Below are positions 1 to 7,286 of a stretch of DNA of 64,000 nucleotides, one piece after another (within the stretch, counting starts at the first letter, position 1; each line of letters starts with the position of its first letter). The position numbers were made by a program, and so were the translations under genes. A model generated the notes under the pieces. That model saw only the letters and a program-made list of their open reading frames with translations, ran no database searches and was not told the DNA's origin. Origin of the DNA: an uncultured Muribaculaceae bacterium (GTDB taxonomy: Bacteria; Bacteroidota; Bacteroidia; Bacteroidales; Muribaculaceae); assembly GCA_910587475.1 (NCBI GenBank), contig CAJUMR010000009.1, positions 21,043 to 85,042 of the forward strand. The letters are read 5' to 3'.

Positions 1-68
1 GACAGAACTCCATCGATGTCAAACACTATGCCGTCGATCAGAGAAAGATCGTAGTTGATTCTGCTCAT
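1..68 (-). CDS. kdsC: KdsC-like HAD phosphatase, N-terminus only
   Basis: Only the first 22 codons lie in the window; the gene runs off the left edge. The translated start reads MSRINYDLSLIDGIVFDIDG, and the DxD in FDIDG is the HAD-superfamily nucleophile motif. The short lead-in before the motif resembles Bacteroidetes 3-deoxy-D-manno-octulosonate 8-phosphate phosphatase, which makes free KDO for the LPS inner core in the cytoplasm. The ATG overlaps the stop of the upstream DUF2520 gene by 4 bases (ATGA), which suggests translational coupling. Another small HAD phosphatase cannot be excluded from so little sequence. Confidence 0.6.
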   Translation of the reverse strand, partial: MSRINYDLSLIDGIVFDIDGVL

Positions 69-847
69 AATTTACAATCGAGTTTATGGGTCTTGATAAT
101 TGCGTTGGAAAGATCACGATACAGCGCCGCCGTAGGACTGTCGAGCAGTTGCATATGGCTCTGCATCACGGCAGCATCACACCTCATGGCCGGCCCCGTC
201 TGCGAAGCTCTCGGCCCGAGCGCAACCGCTTTGTCGAGAGTGGCCCTGATGAGAGGCTCGACAACCGAAAAATCATATCCGTCGGCAGCGAGCACCTGCG
301 CGGTGCAGTCCCACAGATAGTTGACAAAATTACACGATAAGACTCCGGCAATATGGAGTGTTTTGCGACGACGCGAATCTGCATGATATACGCGCGGAGA
401 CAACAGATGAGCATAGTCATCGATACACCGCAGGGCATCCTCGTCAGATGCTTCTGTAAAAAACGGCACTTCATCCAACACCACCTGAGCCTCACGGGTG
501 AAGGTCTGAAGAGGATACAACACAGCCGTGCGCTCTGCCACTCCGTCGAGAGCATCCAGTGGAACGCTGCCTGAAGTGTGAGCAACAATGCCATTGACAC
601 GAGGCATATGCGCAGCAATATCGGCCACTGCCGCATCAGCCACGGCTATAAGATAGAGATCGGCGTCGACAATCAGATCATCGAGACTGTCAATTGGCTC
701 TGCACCAGACAAGGCACCGGCAAGCCGGGAGGCATGCGAGGCCGAACGGCTATAGACCTGAACAATGTCACATCCGGCTTTTTCAAAACCGGCTGCGAGG
801 TGGGTCGCGACGTTTCCTGAACCTATTATTACGATTTTCAAAGTCAT
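65..847 (-). CDS. Rossmann-fold DUF2520 domain protein
   Basis: This 260-residue protein opens with an NAD(P)-binding Rossmann fold: IVIIGSGNVATHLA at about residues 5-18 carries the GxGxxA fingerprint. The second half (about 125-250) has the all-helical form of the DUF2520 domain, with the conserved stretch HIAGVLSCNFVNYL. It looks like a pyrroline-5-carboxylate reductase or F420-dependent oxidoreductase relative, but the substrate is unknown. It sits directly upstream of kdsC with a 4-base overlap and 16 bases after the nitroreductase stop, so it is part of a minus-strand operon. Length and domain order match the usual Bacteroidetes family members. Confidence 0.85.
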   Translation of the reverse strand: MTLKIVIIGSGNVATHLAAGFEKAGCDIVQVYSRSASHASRLAGALSGAEPIDSLDDLIVDADLYLIAVADAAVADIAAHMPRVNGIVAHTSGSVPLDALDGVAERTAVLYPLQTFTREAQVVLDEVPFFTEASDEDALRCIDDYAHLLSPRVYHADSRRRKTLHIAGVLSCNFVNYLWDCTAQVLAADGYDFSVVEPLIRATLDKAVALGPRASQTGPAMRCDAAVMQSHMQLLDSPTAALYRDLSNAIIKTHKLDCKL

Positions 848-863
848 TGAAAACGCTCCGGAT

Positions 864-1412
864 TTACCACTTACCTATATGTATTTTCTCCCATAAGAGT
901 TTCTCGGGATCGACAGGTTTCCGGACCTCGTCGATGTGGCCGAATGTCATTATACATTCAACTGCCATATCTTCGGGTATGTCGAGAAGCTCGCGCACAA
1001 CTGTTTCCGATGACTCGGCATCTGCGGCAAAACGGTTTCGCACCTGGATCCAGCATGAACCAAGACCGAGATCTGCGGCCTGGAGATGCATAAGCAATGC
1101 TGCGATCGATGCGTCTTCGACATAGACGTCGCTCTTGGTTGTGTCTACTGCTACGACTACAGCAAATGCTGCAGTCGAGATCGGCTTCGTGCCGAACTGC
1201 TTGCAATCAGCGAGACGGACGAGCATGTCTTTATCTTCGACAACTACAAATTGCCAGGGACGCACACTTTTGGATGACGGGGCGAGCAATGCGGCCTCAA
1301 GTATTGTGCGCACGTCGTCGGCATCGACAGGCTGGTCTTTGTACCGCCTGATGCTGTGACGCTCTAAAAGAAGTTGATGGAGATTTTCCATGAGTGAAGA
1401 GGTTATTGTCAT
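864..1412 (-). CDS. Nitroreductase-family FMN oxidoreductase
   Basis: A 182-residue single-domain nitroreductase, expected to bind FMN as a dimer and use NAD(P)H; the physiological substrate cannot be read from sequence. The FMN-phosphate signature SIRRYKDQPV is at about residues 20-29, followed by LLAPSSKSVRPWQFVVV, and the family's C-terminal glycine-rich helix region LGLGSCWIQV is present. The chosen ATG overlaps the upstream HU/SPOR stop by 4 bases (ATGA). A second ATG at 1389-1391 (MENLHQ) starts nearer the conserved domain and is an alternative. It is probably co-transcribed from the promoter before the HU/SPOR gene. Confidence 0.9.
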   Translation of the reverse strand: MTITSSLMENLHQLLLERHSIRRYKDQPVDADDVRTILEAALLAPSSKSVRPWQFVVVEDKDMLVRLADCKQFGTKPISTAAFAVVVAVDTTKSDVYVEDASIAALLMHLQAADLGLGSCWIQVRNRFAADAESSETVVRELLDIPEDMAVECIMTFGHIDEVRKPVDPEKLLWEKIHIGKW

Positions 1413-2443
1413 TTACGACATACCCATGCACCCGGAAAGCGATCGGCAAGTGTCGCAGCCGCAGACTGGGCTTGGCGCGAAGTGGCACCGGTGGCTGCAT
1501 AAACACGATAGCGACCATCCTTGGCGAGTATGCCTAATTGTTGATTTTTAATATTATCAATATAGTCCTGTGCGTCAACCTCAGTGACAAGCGAAGCTAC
1601 AACAAGACAATAGGGATCAGACGGCTCGAAGCGCACTGAAGAGACATCGTGCACGGCTTTTGCCGCAGAAGATGCTGCTGCCATACGCTCGCGTATATAA
1701 GCTGAGTGGGCTGCAGTATCGACTGTCTCGGATGCATCATTGTGGGCTCGGAGATAGAGGGTGATGTCAGATGTCGCTTCTCCGGGACGGCGGATCAACG
1801 ATGACTGCTCTGAAACAGAAGTCTCTGATGGAACAAAATTTTCAATCCCTAATGAAGCATATTGAGCTTTATCGAATTTGATCGGCGTAGAAAGCACGAA
1901 ACCAAGTGCAAAGAGCAAAGCCAGCGAGGCCGCAACACGTACAGCCCGGTTGACATAGCTGACAAACGGTCGCGCAGTGTTGGCATTTCCTGCAGCAAGC
2001 AATTCCCGCTGACGGACAAGCTCGGCCACTGGACGAAGGTCTATCGACTGTAACCACATGTGACGCGGACTGAGAGCTGCCGTTACAGCCGGCTCGAATG
2101 AAAGAGTCAAACCGTCGACGAGATACAGACAGCCAAGATGACCAAGCATGAGAGAGCCATCGGTTTCGAGCGCCCGACGCATGGCATCCACCTCTCCGGC
2201 CACTATGCGACGCGCCACATCAAACGGGATCGACCTGGACCGCGCAACCGAAGACACAAGCAACCCATCGTTGTGGGTCAGCGATGCATTGAATGAGAAT
2301 GTACGCGACGGCGGAGCAATCACCTGTCGCGAAGCGTCATAAGATGCCGAGCGGTCATGGACCAGAACAGCACCCAAGCCGGGAATCACCACACAATCGT
2401 GAGCGGTGATGAGGTACTCTGTATGACGTATGATTTCATTCAT
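1409..2443 (-). CDS. HU-CCDC81 and SPOR domain membrane protein
   Basis: A 344-residue protein with a Bacteroidetes-specific layout. The N-terminus (about 1-60, with HDCVVIPGLGAVLV-like residues) matches the first HU-CCDC81 DNA-binding-like domain, and a second HU-like segment spans about 65-140. One hydrophobic segment follows at about 167-188 (RVAASLALLFALGFVLS). After a linker comes a SPOR domain (about 270-344) that should bind denuded peptidoglycan glycan strands at the division septum. Such proteins are presumed to link cell division with the envelope; DNA binding by the HU part is not established. The start fits the domain boundary and lies 5 bases after a consensus -7 promoter element, which suggests a leaderless message. 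Confidence 0.85.
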   Translation of the reverse strand: MNEIIRHTEYLITAHDCVVIPGLGAVLVHDRSASYDASRQVIAPPSRTFSFNASLTHNDGLLVSSVARSRSIPFDVARRIVAGEVDAMRRALETDGSLMLGHLGCLYLVDGLTLSFEPAVTAALSPRHMWLQSIDLRPVAELVRQRELLAAGNANTARPFVSYVNRAVRVAASLALLFALGFVLSTPIKFDKAQYASLGIENFVPSETSVSEQSSLIRRPGEATSDITLYLRAHNDASETVDTAAHSAYIRERMAAASSAAKAVHDVSSVRFEPSDPYCLVVASLVTEVDAQDYIDNIKNQQLGILAKDGRYRVYAATGATSRQAQSAAATLADRFPGAWVCRK

Positions 2444-2448
2444 GACTA

Positions 2449-2479
2449 CAAATTTACTTCGTTTTTTTTAGACGGCAAA
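2449..2479 (-). promoter_or_regulatory. Consensus promoter abutting the HU/SPOR start codon
   Basis: On the minus strand, TTTG (2479-2476), a 19-base spacer and TAAATTTG (2456-2449) match the Bacteroidetes -33/-7 consensus exactly. Only five bases (TAGTC) separate the -7 box from the ATG at 2443. Transcription should therefore begin at or within a few bases of the start codon. Confidence 0.75.
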
Positions 2480-2524
2480 ACATTTTTTTGCAAAGTTGCA
2501 GACCGATATTCTCAATTTATGCCC

Positions 2525-2532
2525 TAACTTTG
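2525..2532 (+). promoter_or_regulatory. -7 element for the TPR gene
   Basis: TAACTTTG matches the Bacteroidetes -7 consensus TAnnTTTG. No good -33 box lies 18-21 bases upstream. It predicts a leader of about 85 bases before the ATG at 2623 and argues against the longer reading frame that opens at 2575. Confidence 0.55.
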
Positions 2533-2534
2533 TT

Positions 2535-2569
2535 GCCGTCAAGGCCCACCGCTTTTTTGAGGTGACGGC
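2535..2569 (+). other. Leader hairpin before the TPR gene
   Basis: GCCGTCA (2535-2541) and TGACGGC (2563-2569) form a perfect 7-base stem at the predicted 5' end of the TPR mRNA. The loop contains a competing CACC/GGTG pairing and six T residues. It may stabilise the message or be a regulatory leader; function is unknown. Confidence 0.35.
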
Positions 2570-2622
2570 CAAAAGTGTCATATATATTACAATTTCACCA
2601 GTCAATACAATCCGATGATAAA

Positions 2623-3492
2623 ATGAATAATATTAAAATATGTCTCGCCGCCATAACCGCCTCGTTGCTGTCATGTCTACAGATCCATGCTATAGATCCA
2701 AAAACAGAAGAAGATCCTTACTTTCTGTTGATGGGTGAGGCTGAAAAGGCGATAGGCGAAGGAAACTATGACGAAGCCGCCGCACGCCTGATCGATGCTA
2801 TGGCTGTCGATCCCGACAATCCGAGCAACCTGCTGCTGATGACAAATCTCGGAGTCGTCTACTCGTGTCTCGACAGAGATTCGCTCGCTATCGCTACACT
2901 TGACGAGGTGAACAGACGCGCCCCAAACATGACCGTCGCCCTTGTCAACCGCGGGCGCATCAAACTCAAGAATAATATGAACGCTGAGGCTCTCGCCGAT
3001 TTCAACCGAGTGATCGAGATCGACTCTCTGAACGCTGACGCACGATATTTCAGGGGGATGATGGCCCTCTACGGCGGCGACCGCATCACAGCCGAAAAAG
3101 ATCTTAACGCAGTGAAGAACCTCCAGCCTGAGGCAATGAGGACATATGCCGGACTCGGAGCGTTATATGCGATGACCGGTCGAGACAGGGAGGCCGCCGC
3201 GTGTTTTGAAAAACTGATCGAGACAGAGCCTACGCCTGAATACTATGCCAGTCTGGCCGGATGCTATCTCGCCCTTGAAGAACTCAGCGAGGCGTCGCGG
3301 GTGATTAACGAGGGCATGAAAGTGTATGGCCGCGATCCCGAACTATATTATTACAGAGCATGGCTCAACCGCGACCGCTTCCGCCTTGACGACGCCCACG
3401 AAGATGCAAAACTCGCCATACAATACGGCGCATCTCCCGAAAAAGTCAACGAACTTTTCAAGAACAAACCGTCGAAAGGCCGTCGGAAATAA
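2623..3492 (+). CDS. Secreted tetratricopeptide-repeat protein
   Basis: The 289-residue product starts with a signal peptide (MNNIKICLAAITASLLSC, hydrophobic core at about 5-18) and then carries five to six TPR units through about residue 280, for example DEAAARLIDAMAVDPDNPSN and EALADFNRVIEIDSLNADAR. TPR solenoids mediate protein-protein contacts; no enzymatic domain is present. It should be periplasmic or outer-membrane associated. The ATG at 2623 is preferred over an upstream frame opening at 2575 because the signal peptide begins there. The gene ends 8 bases from the convergent mltG stop with no terminator between them. The basic tail KNKPSKGRRK ends the protein. The partner is unknown. 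Confidence 0.8.
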   Translation: MNNIKICLAAITASLLSCLQIHAIDPKTEEDPYFLLMGEAEKAIGEGNYDEAAARLIDAMAVDPDNPSNLLLMTNLGVVYSCLDRDSLAIATLDEVNRRAPNMTVALVNRGRIKLKNNMNAEALADFNRVIEIDSLNADARYFRGMMALYGGDRITAEKDLNAVKNLQPEAMRTYAGLGALYAMTGRDREAAACFEKLIETEPTPEYYASLAGCYLALEELSEASRVINEGMKVYGRDPELYYYRAWLNRDRFRLDDAHEDAKLAIQYGASPEKVNELFKNKPSKGRRK

Positions 3493-3500
3493 AGCGATGA

Positions 3501-4514
3501 TCAGCGGATATTACGCTTTGTGAGCGCCCTGTGGTAGCGGGCTGCGTTGCGGTTATGAGTGTCGAGGTCTGAAGCAAAACTATGATAGCCTGAAAAATCG
3601 TCCTTGGCACACATGTATATATAATTATGAGCAGGAGCGGCAAGCACAGCCTCGAGTGTAGCCCGCTCGGGGATACGGATCGGGCCAGGGGGGAGTCCTT
3701 TATATTTATATGTGTTGTAAGGCGAATCAACCGACAGATGAGAATTATAGATGCGTCTGATGGAAAAATCTCCGATTGCAAATTTCACAGTCGGATCGGC
3801 CTGGAGGAGCATGCCTCTGTTCAAGCGGTTGAGATAAAGTCGCGCCACCGTGGGTCTCTCATCAGTTTTAGAAGTCTCTTCCTCGACTATCGAAGCCACG
3901 GTCGCAACTGCCACGGGGGTCAAGCCCAATGACGCTGCAGCAGCACGACGATCGTCATTCCAGAAGCGGTCGCGCACGTCAGACAAGGACTTCACTACGT
4001 CGACGGCACCGGTTGTCCAATAAAAATCGTAGGTATCAGGCAGGAAAGCTGCCGGATAGGCCGCACGGCTAAAGCCTTTCTGCGGCAAAACAGAATCACA
4101 GGCAGCAAGAAAATCATCAGCCCCCCACTCCATTTTAGAAGCGATCCGCGATGCGAGCTGGTCGAGTGTCCTTATGTTGTTGAATGTCAACCTCACCGGC
4201 GTCTGACGCCCGGCACGCAAACTGCGGCTGAGAGTAATCGCTTTCTCCCCGCTTTCCACAACATATGAGCCAACTGCCCGATCGATTTCCGAACGCTGCA
4301 GGCTCCACGTCCAATAGACATCCTCGCCAAAATCGCCAAGCCGCGAGACTAAAGAGTCACGCAAGCTGCTGTCGGTTGAACCATGAGGAACATAGATGCG
4401 CACACGCTCGCCTTCATAACGGGCAAAGAGCCTCGATCCGACATAAAGCGCCATCGCTATAGCGCCAATCAGTACAGCCGCAAGCGAAAGCAAAATAATC
4501 TTTACCCTGCTCAT
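3501..4514 (-). CDS. mltG: Endolytic transglycosylase MltG
   Basis: A 337-residue YceG-family lytic transglycosylase that cleaves nascent peptidoglycan and is thought to set glycan strand length. One N-terminal membrane anchor (about 5-26) is followed by a LysM-like subdomain and the YceG catalytic domain (about 110-330). The conserved catalytic glutamate region reads ATVASIVEEETSK, and the family motifs LQADPTVKFAIG and SPYNTYKYKGLPPGPI are intact. The ATG overlaps the smpB stop by 4 bases, so it is coupled to smpB in a three-gene minus-strand operon. Its length is typical. Confidence 0.95.
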   Translation of the reverse strand: MSRVKIILLSLAAVLIGAIAMALYVGSRLFARYEGERVRIYVPHGSTDSSLRDSLVSRLGDFGEDVYWTWSLQRSEIDRAVGSYVVESGEKAITLSRSLRAGRQTPVRLTFNNIRTLDQLASRIASKMEWGADDFLAACDSVLPQKGFSRAAYPAAFLPDTYDFYWTTGAVDVVKSLSDVRDRFWNDDRRAAAASLGLTPVAVATVASIVEEETSKTDERPTVARLYLNRLNRGMLLQADPTVKFAIGDFSIRRIYNSHLSVDSPYNTYKYKGLPPGPIRIPERATLEAVLAAPAHNYIYMCAKDDFSGYHSFASDLDTHNRNAARYHRALTKRNIR

Positions 4515-4972
4515 TTTTTCTGGAACATGCGGGCCATGTTACGGCGATCTTCGCGCTCTTTGATAGACTGTCGTTTATCGTAGGCTTTCTTACCGCGTCC
4601 GACACCGATTACAAGCTTGGCCAGTCCCCTGTCGTTGATAAACAGACGCAAGGGCACGATTGTGAAACCGGTCTCTTTGCCGCATTTCTCGAGTTTAGCG
4701 ATCTCCTTTTTGTTAAGGAGCAATTTGCGGTCGCGTCGCGTGGCATGATTATTATATGTGCCGTAGAAGTATTCGGCGATATACATGTTCTTGACCCACA
4801 CCTCTCCATTGTTGATGTAGCAGAATGTATCTGTCAGACCGGCTTTGCCGAGTCGGAGAGATTTGATTTCTGTGCCGGTCAGAACAATTCCGGCAGTGTA
4901 AGTATCGGAGATTTCGTAGTCGAACGAAGCTCTGCGGTTTTTTATATTGACGTCTTTAACGTTCATTTTCAA
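4511..4972 (-). CDS. smpB: SsrA-binding protein SmpB
   Basis: A 153-residue SmpB, the protein partner of tmRNA in rescue of stalled ribosomes. The family core is visible: VNIKNRRASFDYEI near the N-terminus, GTEIKSLRLGKAGL, YNNHATRRDRKLLLNKKEI, and the basic C-terminal helix GKKAYDKRQSIKERE followed by a lysine-rich tail that enters the decoding centre. The start overlaps the stop of the upstream Yip1-like gene by 4 bases (ATGA); a second ATG two codons later is equally compatible with the family. The tmRNA gene itself is not in this window. Confidence 0.97.
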   Translation of the reverse strand: MKMNVKDVNIKNRRASFDYEISDTYTAGIVLTGTEIKSLRLGKAGLTDTFCYINNGEVWVKNMYIAEYFYGTYNNHATRRDRKLLLNKKEIAKLEKCGKETGFTIVPLRLFINDRGLAKLVIGVGRGKKAYDKRQSIKEREDRRNMARMFQKK

Positions 4973-5517
4973 GCAATGATTAATTCAAGAAAATAGAAAA
5001 TTGCAATCGGCACAACGATCACCGACAATGCAGCGAGACACAGGAAGCGCAACTCAGCCCCCTGTTTTACCGATAGATATGCCGCAGCCCTGTAGAGGAT
5101 CAATGCTACAAACAGCGGCAAAAACTTCACGAGAGTCAGGTCGGTCGGAAGGATATTCTCGATAATCTCGATGATCAGCAGCAAACCAAGTCCATAGATG
5201 ATAAATGTTGAGATCTTGTGAGAATTGACTTCACCGTCGATAAACACCGAAACATACTGCATAAGGATGGTTCTTGCTATAAAAAACGACACGAAGAACG
5301 AGCCAAACAACGCAACTGCCAATTCGATGACTGTCAGCACTCCACCGCTATTATGATAGAAAAGTCTGACAAACTCTGTCAACGCAGCGAATGCAAGCAA
5401 TGGATAATAGGCATCGCGCATCAGCTTTTCGGGATCGTCCATAGATGCCGACACATCCTCCCACCCTCGTACGGGCGAAAGCATAAGCTGCAGAATATTT
5501 TGAAGGTATCTCACCAT
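4969..5517 (-). CDS. Yip1-like integral membrane protein
   Basis: A 182-residue polytopic protein with about five membrane segments, roughly at 40-55, 62-85, 105-125, 130-147 and 155-180. The N-terminus ILQLMLSPVRGWEDVS is typical of Bacteroidetes Yip1-family proteins, where a proline-containing motif precedes the helices. Function is unknown. It is the promoter-proximal gene of an operon with smpB and mltG (4-base overlaps). A -7 element lies about 26 bases upstream. Confidence 0.7.
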   Translation of the reverse strand: MVRYLQNILQLMLSPVRGWEDVSASMDDPEKLMRDAYYPLLAFAALTEFVRLFYHNSGGVLTVIELAVALFGSFFVSFFIARTILMQYVSVFIDGEVNSHKISTFIIYGLGLLLIIEIIENILPTDLTLVKFLPLFVALILYRAAAYLSVKQGAELRFLCLAALSVIVVPIAIFYFLELIIA

Positions 5518-5542
5518 TTTGATCCATGATTATTTTAAAACA

Positions 5543-5550
5543 CAAAATTA
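5543..5550 (-). promoter_or_regulatory. -7 element for the Yip1-like/smpB/mltG operon
   Basis: Minus-strand TAATTTTG fits TAnnTTTG; ATTG lies 19 bases upstream as a partial -33 box. It predicts a leader of about 20 bases before the ATG at 5517. Confidence 0.5.
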
Positions 5551-5582
5551 GTAAATATCGGCCATAATTCAATTCAAATGAC

Positions 5583-5590
5583 TATTTTTG
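5583..5590 (+). promoter_or_regulatory. -7 element for the DUF5606 gene
   Basis: TATTTTTG fits TAnnTTTG and gives a leader of about 50 bases before the ATG at 5646. It is divergent from the smpB-operon promoter 32 bases away. No clear -33 box is visible. Confidence 0.5.
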
Positions 5591-5645
5591 TAGCCGATAT
5601 CACAAAGACATATATCTAACAACGAAAACAAACATATACACAGTT

Positions 5646-6092
5646 ATGATCAAACGAATTGTTTCGATTGCCGGAAAACCCGGACTATTCAAACTTGTAA
5701 GTCAAGGCAAAAACATGCTTATCGTCGAGTCACTCCAGACCGGAAAACGCACTCCGGCCTATGCTCACGACAAGGTTATCTCACTCGCCGATGTGGCTAT
5801 ATATACCGACGGAGAAGACATGCCACTGGCAGATGTACTCGAAAAGATCAGCGCTTACACCAACGGTCAGCCGATCGACATCAAAGGCTTTGCCGACGAC
5901 GCAGCAATACGCACATATTTCGGCGAGATCCTGCCCGAATTTGACCGCGACAGAGTCTACACAACCGACATCAAAAAACTTTTCACATGGTACAACCAGC
6001 TCATCGCTGGCGGAGTGACCAAATTCAAAGACGATGAAATCGCGGAAGATCAGGCAGCCGAAGCTGCAGAAAAAGCTGACGCCGCAGAATAA
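5646..6092 (+). CDS. DUF5606 domain protein
   Basis: A 148-residue cytoplasmic protein of the Bacteroidetes DUF5606 family. The conserved N-terminus MIKRIVSIAGKPGLFKLVSQ forms a small beta-rich domain (about 1-75), followed by a helical region containing EFDRDRVYTTDIKKLFTWYN (about 97-116). The C-terminus is an alanine/glutamate-rich low-complexity tail (EDQAAEAAEKADAAE). The family is widely conserved in Bacteroidales, but no biochemical role is known to me. It is transcribed alone and followed by a strong intrinsic terminator. Confidence 0.9.
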   Translation: MIKRIVSIAGKPGLFKLVSQGKNMLIVESLQTGKRTPAYAHDKVISLADVAIYTDGEDMPLADVLEKISAYTNGQPIDIKGFADDAAIRTYFGEILPEFDRDRVYTTDIKKLFTWYNQLIAGGVTKFKDDEIAEDQAAEAAEKADAAE

Positions 6093-6113
6093 CGATTGTC
6101 AAAACTCTTTGAT

Positions 6114-6156
6114 ATAGTGCGTTGTTTCAAAAATAAAGCAACGCACTATTTTTTTT
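6114..6156 (+). terminator. Intrinsic terminator after the DUF5606 gene
   Basis: ATAGTGCGTTG (6114-6124) pairs perfectly with CAACGCACTAT (6139-6149), followed by a run of eight T residues. It ends only 12 bases before the next start codon, so the alpha/beta hydrolase must either rely on read-through or have a promoter overlapping this hairpin. Confidence 0.9.
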
Positions 6157-6168
6157 AATTCAAAATCG

Positions 6169-7185
6169 ATGAACAGGAAATCACATCTACGCTCACTGCT
6201 GCTGTTGGCGATTATAGCGATCTCGGCTTCGATGGCCGCAGCATGGCAGACCGACGTGCTCGGCGACGGCTACGAAATGAGATATGTCGACCAAGGCACC
6301 GACTACAGTGGTACAGTAAGATCAACTATCGTGAGAAAAGACTCCGACTGCGGCAGACGCAACGGAATACTATATGTCCACGGCTATAACGACTATTTCT
6401 TCCAGAAAGAGATGGGCGACCGATTTGTGGATTCCTGCATCAATTTCTACGCTGTCGACCTGCGCAAGTACGGAAGATCGATAATGCCCGGCCAGAAAAA
6501 ATTTCAGGCCAGAGACCTTCATGAGTATTTTGCCGATATAGACTCTGCGCTTGCACAAATGCACGCGGATGGAATTGACGATATAGTACTGATGGGGCAC
6601 TCGACCGACGGTCTGATCACATCATTATATATGAACGAACACCCCGACAGTGCGATCAGAGGCCTTATTCTCAACTCACCGTTTCTCGACTGGAATTTCA
6701 GCGGTTTCATGCGCAAAGTGGCAATTCCGGCGTTCGGCTCGCTCGGCAAGCTGTTTCCCAATCTGTCGATATCGCAAGGCGACGGGACAGGCTATGCCGA
6801 ATCTCTGTTGAAAGACTATCACGGAGAATGGGACTACAACCAAGACTGGAAAGTGGTCCACCCGGAAAAAGTCGACGCTTCGTGGACCCGCGCCATCAGC
6901 AGCGCACAGAAAGAGTTGAAAAAAGGAGGCAAGATAGATGTTCCAATCCTGCTGATGCATTCGTCGGGCAGTGTCAGCGGCGACAAGTGGACACCCGAAT
7001 TCCAGAAAAATGATGCTGTGCTTAATGTCAAAGACATTTCGCGGATCGGTCGCGGTCTGGGGCAAGATGTTACAGAAGACACTGTCACCGACGGCCTGCA
7101 CGATCTCATGCTTTCGGCGCCTCCGGTCAGAGAAAAGGCTTATGACGACATGTTCAGATGGATAAGAGAGCGGCATATACTATGA
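6169..7185 (+). CDS. Exported alpha/beta hydrolase (serine hydrolase)
   Basis: A 338-residue alpha/beta hydrolase resembling the serine aminopeptidase S33/monoglyceride-lipase group. The N-terminus (about 1-25) is a signal peptide ending SMAAAW, so the enzyme is periplasmic or secreted. The oxyanion-side motif LYVHGYNDYF is at about 66-75. The nucleophile elbow reads MGHSTDGLIT with Ser145, so the residue that is normally the second glycine of GxSxG is aspartate, which is unusual. DGLHDLMLSAPPVREKA near the C-terminus supplies the catalytic histidine. It precedes the menaquinone genes, but the signal peptide argues against it being MenH. Substrate unknown. Confidence 0.8.
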   Translation: MNRKSHLRSLLLLAIIAISASMAAAWQTDVLGDGYEMRYVDQGTDYSGTVRSTIVRKDSDCGRRNGILYVHGYNDYFFQKEMGDRFVDSCINFYAVDLRKYGRSIMPGQKKFQARDLHEYFADIDSALAQMHADGIDDIVLMGHSTDGLITSLYMNEHPDSAIRGLILNSPFLDWNFSGFMRKVAIPAFGSLGKLFPNLSISQGDGTGYAESLLKDYHGEWDYNQDWKVVHPEKVDASWTRAISSAQKELKKGGKIDVPILLMHSSGSVSGDKWTPEFQKNDAVLNVKDISRIGRGLGQDVTEDTVTDGLHDLMLSAPPVREKAYDDMFRWIRERHIL

Positions 7186-7235
7186 CAAGGCAACAATAAT
7201 GGATTAATGCGGACATCTGTTTGAGAAAAATTGGG

Positions 7236-7243
7236 TAACTTTG
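7236..7243 (+). promoter_or_regulatory. -7 element for the men operon
   Basis: TAACTTTG is a perfect -7 match and predicts a leader of about 37 bases before menD at 7287. No correctly spaced -33 box is seen. Confidence 0.55.
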
Positions 7244-7286
7244 CCTGACGAACTCACCGACATCCGGTAAGAGTCGGGATTAACAG

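Noticed and set aside
7220..7243. TTTG exactly 12 bases before TAnnTTTG, also seen at 14592-14615 and, on the minus strand, 56209-56232.
   Set aside because: Known spacing for the -33 box is about 19-21 bases; T-rich upstream regions make additional TTTG matches likely. Three cases are too few to propose a new promoter class.
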